From positions 1 through 20,659 of the forward strand of contig JAIEFH010000288.1 in NCBI GenBank assembly GCA_029067025.1: a stretch of DNA of 20,659 nt. The letters run 5' to 3'. Below are positions 13,921-20,659 of this stretch, one piece after another; positions within the stretch are counted from its first letter, which is position 1, and each line of letters opens with the position of its first letter. The position numbers and the translations under genes were made by a program. The notes beneath the pieces are model-generated. The model was given only the letters and a program-made list of their open reading frames with translations, was not told the DNA's origin and made no database searches. This DNA is from Oscillospiraceae bacterium (lineage in GTDB: Bacteria > Bacillota > Clostridia > Oscillospirales > Oscillospiraceae).

Positions 13921-14006
13921 AAAAAAGAAGCCGATACATAGACGCACCAACCCCAGCGGGAGTTTTCCTCTCGCTGGGGTTTTTGTGTGGTTGTCTATGT
14001 ACCGGC
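13921..14006 (-). terminator. Long attenuator hairpin ahead of the mob/tnp genes
   Basis: On the minus strand a long stem is built from nested pairings: GCCG/CGGC, then TACATAGAC/GTCTATGTA (13935-13943 with 13993-14001), ACCA/TGGT and ACCCCAGCG/CGCTGGGGT (13950-13958 with 13972-13980). It is followed by CTTCTTTTTTG (T-tract at 13921-13926). The inner stem also has TTTTT on the plus side, so it may act in both directions. It lies about 30 bases after the predicted start of the leader transcript. A small CGGCT/AGCCG hairpin (14003-14016) competes with its 5' arm. The remainder of 13614-14044 holds the candidate oriT and no gene I can support. Confidence 0.65.
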
Positions 14007-14044
14007 TGAAAAGCCGTATTCAGTTCGCTCTATGTGGAGGTTTC

Positions 14045-14074
14045 AGTTTAACATAGAAGAATAGGGATTGTCAA
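14045..14074 (-). promoter_or_regulatory. Promoter of the mobC-tnpW-tnpX unit
   Basis: TTGACA (complement 14069-14074), an 18-base spacer, then TAAACT (complement 14045-14050). Transcription would start near 14038 and run through a leader of roughly 350 bases with the attenuator and candidate oriT before the mob/tnp genes. Confidence 0.55.
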
Positions 14075-14121
14075 TACGTGGCTCAGAGATTTTAGTGTCA
14101 AAACAGTATTACAAGATAATT

Positions 14122-14895
14122 CTATTGTGCTTGAATTAGTTCGGCAATTTCGGTAGAGATTTCCTCGATAGTGTTAATCGCCGTATTACGTGCAAGTTTA
14201 TCCGCTAAGGAAGGGCTAAAGTCAATTACTTCTTTCTTAGTTATATTATGCCATATAGGAAGTACAATTTGTTCCCCAGAAACTGCTTTCGTAATGATAC
14301 CATCCAATTCGTAATTCGTCCAACCCTTTTTTATAAAATCTTTTGAAACAACAACAATACCGAATCTACTATTAGCAAGTCCCTTATCTATTTTTCTGCG
14401 TAAACTATCTCCAATTTTCATTTCAAATTCATCGTACCATACTTTGATTCCTTTATCTCTTAGTGAGTTAGCAAGAGGACGGACAACTTCATCTTTGTCC
14501 TCGGAAGCGTGTGAAATGAATACGTCATATTCAGGTTCTGTATCAATATCAAAATCTATTCCAAATCCACGATTATGTATTAGAGATGGAACTGATGATA
14601 AGGGGCGTTGATTGATTGTCGGTAATGCTGTAGGCAATACTCGTACCGAACTTTTAACATTTCCTCGCAATCCCCGCAAGTCAATGGCCACATGCCAATG
14701 TCCTGAATGAGTTGTTTGCAAGCGAACAGGCGATTGCTTAGCGAGCCCACCAATATACCGATACTGTCTCCCATTTTTATAGTTGTTGAAATTAGAAGAA
14801 TCAAGTAGTTGTACATTAGCAGCATTTCCCTGTAAAATGATCTCAACTATACGCCCCCGGTCAAGATTTCCTAAATCATAGTGTGTAAAATTCAA
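14122..14895 (-). CDS. DUF1883-TIR domain protein, putative defence effector
   Basis: A 257-residue two-domain protein. Residues 1-90 match DUF1883: MNFTHYDLGNLDRGRIVEI, GNAANVQLLDSSN and the HWHVAIDLRGLRGNVKSSVR end. A linker runs to about 120. Residues 121-257 form a TIR domain: YDVFISHASEDKDEVVRPL (strand A and box 1), KVWYDEFEMKIGDSLRRKID with the acidic residues where the NADase Glu sits, GIVVVSKDFIKKGWTNYEL, and VLPIWHNIT. Bacterial TIR domains commonly hydrolyse NAD+ or make signal nucleotides in anti-phage defence. DUF1883 is presumed to be the sensor or binding part. The start is TTG at 14895 with AAGGAAG 8 bases upstream. It follows the restriction endonuclease gene by 24 bases, so it is the last gene of the cargo operon. 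Confidence 0.82.
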   Translation of the reverse strand: MNFTHYDLGNLDRGRIVEIILQGNAANVQLLDSSNFNNYKNGRQYRYIGGLAKQSPVRLQTTHSGHWHVAIDLRGLRGNVKSSVRVLPTALPTINQRPLSSVPSLIHNRGFGIDFDIDTEPEYDVFISHASEDKDEVVRPLANSLRDKGIKVWYDEFEMKIGDSLRRKIDKGLANSRFGIVVVSKDFIKKGWTNYELDGIITKAVSGEQIVLPIWHNITKKEVIDFSPSLADKLARNTAINTIEEISTEIAELIQAQ

Positions 14896-14919
14896 AATTT
14901 TTGCTTCCTTTCGTAAATA

Positions 14920-15840
14920 TTATTTTCTTGGCCCTAAAAATTTGTCCCCATTCAAATGAATCATATGGTCGGGCATATCCGCAATCCATACTTCAGTTTC
15001 CCAAGCCAGCATTTCGGAAAACTTCTTGAAAGTCTTAAAATCAAGGAAAGCTGTTACATAGATTTTCCCTGCCCTTACACCCTCGGTCATTTCCTCGATT
15101 TCTTTAATACGTTTAGGCTCCATAGGCCCAACGGAGGTTACTGATTCGATAAAGTACAGCCAGTTCTTTTCCTTGGAGTAGAGAACAACGTCAGGCATTT
15201 TATCGTGAAGCGTAATTGCAAACCCTAACTCTTGAAGTTTAGCCACATTCTTTACTAAATCTTTTTCTGTTGTATCACCAACATAAAGGCATTTTGAATC
15301 GGGAGCAAAACGAGGTGCAAATTCTTCAATAATTGCTTTTTGCAGCTCATTATGTTTGCCGGGAGAAAAGGTGAAATCTTCCCCATTAATCTGAACAGGC
15401 ATTTTTCTCATCGTACGCTTAGAAGCATAGAGACTAACCAATGTTTCATGAGAATTTAAAAAATCTGCCTTAACAGTTTGCCAGCTTTCGGTTCCATAGT
15501 TGCGGATAAGCGAAAGCATTTCATCTGTCAAGCGGTAACGATAATTTGGACTGTTCGTAGCCTTTCCATTGTCTTCAATAAAAGCTGCATTTCTAAAATG
15601 GTGCATCGCCTGTTTACGGAAAGTTTCTCGACTATTCTCTGCGTATGCAACACCATAATACTCTCTGGTATAAGCAATAACATCGTGGATACGAATCCAC
15701 TCATTTGTTGCACTCAACCATAAGTCTTGCTCCTTGATATTTGCCATTGCTAAAAGGACAAAGCAACATAAATCGGCCTGCTGTTTAACTGGCACTTGCA
15801 ACTCTTTCAGTATCGCTCTTGCTTCCTCGATTTTGCTCAT
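14920..15840 (-). CDS. BsuBI/PstI-family type II restriction endonuclease
   Basis: A 306-residue endonuclease of the BsuBI/PstI family, whose founding members cut CTGCAG. The N-terminal half (about 1-150) is a helical, winged-helix-like part. The C-terminal half holds the nuclease core: LYVGDTTEKDLVKNVAKL, then MPDVVLYSKEKNWLYFIES followed by VTSVGP (about residues 224-250), i.e. PD and E-S-V positions of a PD-(D/E)XK site with the family's E-x-V-T-S-x-GP signature. Specificity for CTGCAG is expected from the family, not proven. Its first 56 bases overlap the end of the methyltransferase gene, so methylase is made first in the same transcript. Start ATG, in the frame MSKIEEARAILKEL. The DUF1883-TIR gene follows. 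Confidence 0.88.
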   Translation of the reverse strand: MSKIEEARAILKELQVPVKQQADLCCFVLLAMANIKEQDLWLSATNEWIRIHDVIAYTREYYGVAYAENSRETFRKQAMHHFRNAAFIEDNGKATNSPNYRYRLTDEMLSLIRNYGTESWQTVKADFLNSHETLVSLYASKRTMRKMPVQINGEDFTFSPGKHNELQKAIIEEFAPRFAPDSKCLYVGDTTEKDLVKNVAKLQELGFAITLHDKMPDVVLYSKEKNWLYFIESVTSVGPMEPKRIKEIEEMTEGVRAGKIYVTAFLDFKTFKKFSEMLAWETEVWIADMPDHMIHLNGDKFLGPRK

Positions 15841-17326
15841 AAATGAAACCCCTTAGAATTTGATCGCAACGTTCTTCTGTCATGTCCTGCGCCCTTATCA
15901 ATTCTTTGCCCATTAGTTCTATACTTGCTAACGGGGGAACAGGCATTGAGTTTACTTCGGTAGAATTAACCTGTGTTGAACCATTTAGTATTCTGTAATA
16001 GCAATCATAGAGCGTGGAGTTAAACAGTACATACAAACCGTAAACTATGCACTCTGATAAGTCTTGCAACCCACCAATAAAATTGATTTTGTTTTGAGTG
16101 CTAATATTTGCATAATCAGGATATTTCCTCGCTAAATACACACCACACTGTAGTCGCCGATGCTCCTCTTTTGCGGTAAATCTCTTTACAAATAAGTAAT
16201 TTGCATTTGGTTGTAATAATCCTGCTTGATCTGTAGCAATATATTCATGCTCCTTCCCAATGGGAAAAAGAATTTTTCCAGCTTGGATGTGCTGTGAATA
16301 AAAGAGTGGAACGGCACTATCTCCTGCAACATCACGCAATACATTCCTGTTCCTAAAATCGACAGTCAGACCAGTTTTCATCCTTAAGCCTATACTTGGT
16401 AATGTATCCCCCCACTGATTAAGCTGTTCAAGAGTTTTTACCTCCTGTTCGTTTGTGACCAAGTACACATAGCAATCCTCGCCTGAAATTACCGTGGTGT
16501 AAGGTGCTTCAAAGGTCGTTATGTCAGAGAAATCATTATTGCTTTGTGTTGTTGTAATCGCTACTTTAGAGGGCTTTTGGGTGGATTTGCGCACCTTTAT
16601 TATAATGGTTTCTTGCAAAACACTTTCCTTGTCAAATACTTTATCACGGCTAACAAATAAGTGAATATGCTGTAAAGTACCTTCGTTCAGAAACTTTTGA
16701 CGAAACCTTTTGAAATAAGCTCCTGATGTCCAAGAACGAGGAATGATATATACCAATTCGCCATTATGAATAAGATTAAACAAACCCATAGCAGCAAAAA
16801 GAAAATATAAATTAGGTGCGCCATAGCAAACATCAGGCATAGCTTTTGCTTCTGGGGAGTTCTTAGCCATTTTCATATATGGCGGGTTGCCAACCACCAT
16901 ATCATATTTTAAGGGACTCGGATTTGCCCCGATCATCCCATTATAGTCCAATATTTGGCTTAAAATATAGTTGTTTTCCCGTATTTCATAGTTGACTTGA
17001 ATGGTCGAATTTTGGCAGACCCAATCTAAGTTAGTTTTTAATAAATCGATAACTTTTAAATCGTTTTCATAGCAAACCAAATGGACAGATTTGAGTTGAG
17101 GTATCCCTTGCAATCTTTCGAGCAGAGCGATTGATAGTATTCCAGAACCCGCTCCGGGATCAAGAATATATAATGTTGTTTTACCGGCAGGCACGTCAAA
17201 TAAACCAGCCATGAATATAGCCGTTTCTTTGCTTGTAAAGAACTGACCATACTTTTTTCGCTGGGATTTCAGTATTTGTTCAATATATTGGTTCGTAGTT
17301 TGAATAGCAAAATCAAGTAGGTTCAT
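15785..17326 (-). CDS. N6-adenine DNA methyltransferase of the BsuBI/PstI system
   Basis: A 513-residue gamma-class SAM-dependent methylase. Motif X is KYGQFFTSKETAIFMAGLFD near residue 30. Motif I is ILDPGAGSGILSIALLERL (about 53-70), binding SAM. Motif IV is VGNPPYMKMAKNSPEAKAMP (about 145), the adenine-N6 catalytic NPPY. The C-terminal half is the target-recognition region, with KTGLTVDFRNRNVLRD and NSTQVNS-type loops. It protects host sites from the adjacent endonuclease. ATG at 17326 is preferred because GGAG lies 10 bases upstream; a TTG two codons earlier is only 4 bases from it. It overlaps the Xre gene by 14 bases and the endonuclease gene by 56 bases, indicating one tightly coupled operon. 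Confidence 0.9.
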   Translation of the reverse strand: MNLLDFAIQTTNQYIEQILKSQRKKYGQFFTSKETAIFMAGLFDVPAGKTTLYILDPGAGSGILSIALLERLQGIPQLKSVHLVCYENDLKVIDLLKTNLDWVCQNSTIQVNYEIRENNYILSQILDYNGMIGANPSPLKYDMVVGNPPYMKMAKNSPEAKAMPDVCYGAPNLYFLFAAMGLFNLIHNGELVYIIPRSWTSGAYFKRFRQKFLNEGTLQHIHLFVSRDKVFDKESVLQETIIIKVRKSTQKPSKVAITTTQSNNDFSDITTFEAPYTTVISGEDCYVYLVTNEQEVKTLEQLNQWGDTLPSIGLRMKTGLTVDFRNRNVLRDVAGDSAVPLFYSQHIQAGKILFPIGKEHEYIATDQAGLLQPNANYLFVKRFTAKEEHRRLQCGVYLARKYPDYANISTQNKINFIGGLQDLSECIVYGLYVLFNSTLYDCYYRILNGSTQVNSTEVNSMPVPPLASIELMGKELIRAQDMTEERCDQILRGFIYEQNRGSKSDTERVASAS

Positions 17327-17525
17327 TTTCAATAAACTCCATCACATCACCAATATCACAGGCTAAAGCAGTGCAAATTTTACAAAGGCTCTCCAAAGAA
17401 ACGAATTCATTACGGCTCATTTTAGCCAACACATTAAAACTAACGCCTGCAACATTTTTCAAATCTGTTTGATTCATCTTTCTATCTATAAGCAGTTTCC
17501 ATAATTTATCATAGCTAATAGTCAT
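17313..17525 (-). CDS. Xre-type regulator of the restriction-modification operon
   Basis: A 70-residue protein consisting only of a Cro/C1-type HTH: MTISYDKLWKLLIDRKMNQT, VAGVSFNVLAKMSRNEFVSL and a final helix CKICTALACDIGDVMEFIEN. It is the short YozG-like type (HTH_26). Small HTH proteins placed first in restriction-modification operons often act as controller (C) proteins that delay endonuclease expression, and this position fits. ATG at 17525 is chosen because GGAG lies 7 bases upstream; the longer frame to 17567 lacks a ribosome site. Its end overlaps the methyltransferase start. A promoter lies about 30 bases ahead, with a CTCAT/ATGAG dyad at 17591-17606 that could be an operator. Confidence 0.8.
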   Translation of the reverse strand: MTISYDKLWKLLIDRKMNQTDLKNVAGVSFNVLAKMSRNEFVSLESLCKICTALACDIGDVMEFIENEPT

Positions 17526-17555
17526 TTTGGCGCTCCATTCATCAGAACTGTTTAT

Positions 17556-17584
17556 ATCATAACACATATTAAACGAAAGAGCAA
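17556..17584 (-). promoter_or_regulatory. Promoter of the restriction-modification/TIR operon
   Basis: TTGCTC (complement 17579-17584), a 17-base spacer, TATGAT (complement 17556-17561). The dyad CTCAT-n6-ATGAG at 17591-17606, just upstream, may bind the Xre regulator. Confidence 0.5.
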
Positions 17585-17626
17585 GTTGTACTCATATATT
17601 CATGAGAAATACTGCTGTGCAATAAG

Positions 17627-17662
17627 AAGATGGCAGGACGATGATTACCGTCCTGCCATCTT
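17627..17662. terminator. Terminator between tnpV and the cargo operon
   Basis: A perfect 14-bp stem, AAGATGGCAGGACG / CGTCCTGCCATCTT, with an 8-base loop, starting 2 bases after the tnpV stop codon. TTTTT follows on the plus side and TTCTTATT on the minus side, so it may work in both directions. It separates tnpV from the cargo promoter. Confidence 0.7.
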
Positions 17663-17663
17663 T

Positions 17664-18032
17664 TTACGTGTAAATTAAATTGGTATTGACAATTTCTGCT
17701 GCTCTATTCTGAACAGTATTCATTTTCCTTACCCATTCAAGCTGATTACTTGCCTTCAAATGTTCCGTAATCTTCTCATGATCTGCTATTTGTTTTACAA
17801 GCTGAGAAAACATATCCTGGGCCTGCTGGTCGATTTCGGCCAGATAGCTGTTCAACTTGCCTGATAAGAGCATAGCGGTATAAAAAGATTGGCGATGCTT
17901 CTTCAAGTAACACAAATGCCGTTGTCCCCAGATACCAACAGGTACGCTTTCTGGAACAGAGAGGTTGGGTAAGAAATAATCACCCTGCTGGTAGTAGGTT
18001 CCATCCATTTGCTCAAATGCAGACTTTTCCAC
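17664..18032 (-). CDS. tnpV: Transposon-encoded protein TnpV
   Basis: A 122-residue protein matching TnpV of Tn4451-like elements: SAFEQMDGTYYQQGDYFLPN, then CYLKKHRQSFYTAMLLSGKL, YLAEIDQQAQDMF and QLEWVRKMNTVQNRAAEIV. In the family it is a small protein of unproven, possibly excisionase-like, function. GTG at 18032 is chosen because GGAGG lies 8 bases upstream, which also gives the family's usual length; the open frame extends to a GTG at 18074 that has no ribosome site. It is the outermost gene at the right end of the element, opposite the recombinase at the left end. Confidence 0.85.
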   Translation of the reverse strand: MEKSAFEQMDGTYYQQGDYFLPNLSVPESVPVGIWGQRHLCYLKKHRQSFYTAMLLSGKLNSYLAEIDQQAQDMFSQLVKQIADHEKITEHLKASNQLEWVRKMNTVQNRAAEIVNTNLIYT

Positions 18033-18095
18033 GGTATTTACCTCCAGTGTTGAGTATTCCTGCAATTCAATCACTTTTGGCTGTCTACAAATAGT

Positions 18096-18152
18096 AAGGG
18101 AGAGGCAACTTCCTTACGTTACCTCTCCCTTCGAGGGGGGATGTTTTTATGC
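18096..18152 (-). repeat. Hairpin-plus-tail repeat, right copy
   Basis: On the plus strand there is a stem AAGGGAGAGG / CCTCTCCCTT (18096-18105 with 18122-18131), extended by one mismatch and CAAC/GTT-type pairs, then GAGGGGGGATGTTTTTATGC (18133-18152). Read on the minus strand it begins 13 bases after the displaced PFOR stop codon (18166-18168). Loop and tail match the left copy at 11214-11266, but the stem bases differ on both arms while pairing is kept. Confidence 0.75.
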
Positions 18153-18165
18153 TGTGGATTGCCGC

Positions 18166-18199
18166 TTAGGCGTACAGCTCGATGAGCTTCTGGAGGTGC
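18166..18199 (-). repeat. Second copy of the PFOR 3' end
   Basis: These 34 bases match 18344-18377 at 33 positions and encode the same last residues, HLQKLIELYA, and TAA stop as the PFOR gene, in the same orientation and 178 bases further downstream. One synonymous difference is seen (GCC versus GCG for the last Ala). The stretch is not translated as part of PFOR. Confidence 0.8.
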
Positions 18200-18200
18200 C

Positions 18201-18331
18201 TCCCCAACGCGTCCTGTGGACGCGCTGGGGGCCCCATTGTTTTAATGCTCGGGCGAAATGAATTCGCCCTGCGCAATTCTCCGCTTCGCTCCGAATTCAC
18301 GGCGCACTCGCGCCGTCCCGCCTTCGGCGGG
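18201..18331. repeat. Palindrome cluster between the two PFOR 3' ends
   Basis: Four stems occur in tandem: TCCCCA-a-CGCGTCC / GGACGCG-c-TGGGG (18201-18230), running into GCCCCATT; GGGCGAA / TTCGCCC (18251-18269); ACGGCGC / GCGCCGT (18299-18316); and CCCGCC / GGCGGG (18317-18331). The first has the same layout, including the A-C mismatch and the GGGGGCCCCATT end, as 9808-9847. No ORF or T-tract is seen. Confidence 0.7.
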
Positions 18332-18343
18332 TGGGAGCACAGT

Positions 18344-20659
<2,316 letters not shown>

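Larger units (their letters stand above)
11271..18095. mobile_element. Tn4451-like mobilizable element with restriction-modification and TIR cargo
   Basis: The ends are approximate. The left end should lie between the hairpin repeat (ends 11266) and the recombinase stop (11313), and the right end between the tnpV start (18032) and the right hairpin (18096). Backbone genes are a TnpX-type serine recombinase, TnpW, a MobC-like ORF and TnpV, a set known from Tn4451-family elements of Clostridia. Cargo is an Xre regulator, a BsuBI/PstI-type restriction-modification pair and a DUF1883-TIR protein. Backbone and cargo both differ from the GC-rich host flanks, and the cargo is strongly AT-rich, so the element is a mosaic. 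Serine recombinases leave only very short direct repeats, so exact junctions cannot be fixed by eye. No relaxase gene is present. Confidence 0.8.

Noticed and set aside
11214..18152. The inverted repeats as terminal inverted repeats of a DDE transposon.
   Set aside because: No DDE transposase is present. Each repeat is a self-contained hairpin placed directly after a host stop codon, and the element encodes a serine recombinase, which does not use such ends.

Overview
The window looks like the chromosome of a high-GC anaerobic Clostridia, most likely an Oscillospiraceae gut bacterium of the Flavonifractor/Lawsonibacter type. This rests on the pyruvate:ferredoxin oxidoreductase (PFOR), GC-rich Firmicutes-style genes with AGGAGG ribosome sites, a sigma/anti-sigma pair of a style common in that group, and a Tn4451-like integrated element. 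The species call is inference. Nearly every gene lies on the minus strand; only the NYN-domain gene is on plus.

Host block 1 to 11212. In coordinate order: an Xre regulator cut by the window edge; an ABC-F ATPase co-transcribed with a DJ-1/PfpI-like protein behind a long leader with a 3-codon upstream ORF and an intrinsic terminator; an AT-rich ketopantoate-reductase-like gene; an epimerase/MFS pair; an unrecognised 221-aa protein behind a WYL regulator; an ECF sigma factor with a membrane protein that ends in a duplicated zinc-ribbon-like, His-rich tail; and a NYN plus OST-HTH protein.

Island, about 11270 to 18095. A Tn4451-like mobilizable element sits between the convergent NYN gene and PFOR gene. 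Its backbone is a TnpX-type large serine recombinase, TnpW, a MobC-like ORF whose start looks damaged, an oriT-like pair of inverted repeats, a promoter with a long leader and attenuator hairpin, and TnpV at the right end. Between attenuator and tnpV lies an AT-rich defence cargo: Xre regulator, gamma-class N6-adenine methyltransferase, BsuBI/PstI-family restriction endonuclease and a DUF1883-TIR protein, apparently one operon. No relaxase is visible, so transfer would need one in trans.

Right flank 18096 to 20659. The C-terminal two thirds of PFOR is preceded (in plus coordinates) by palindromic repeats and a second copy of its own last codons. Two repeat families stand out. One hairpin-plus-tail unit follows the stop codon of each gene flanking the island, in inverted orientation, with the stem changed by compensating substitutions. 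Another hairpin ending in GGGGGCCCCATT occurs between the sigma and anti-sigma genes and again behind PFOR.

The most interesting items are the drug-type attenuator ahead of the ABC-F gene, the combined restriction-modification plus TIR cargo on a Tn4451-like element, the zinc-ribbon anti-sigma candidate, and the two repeat families.
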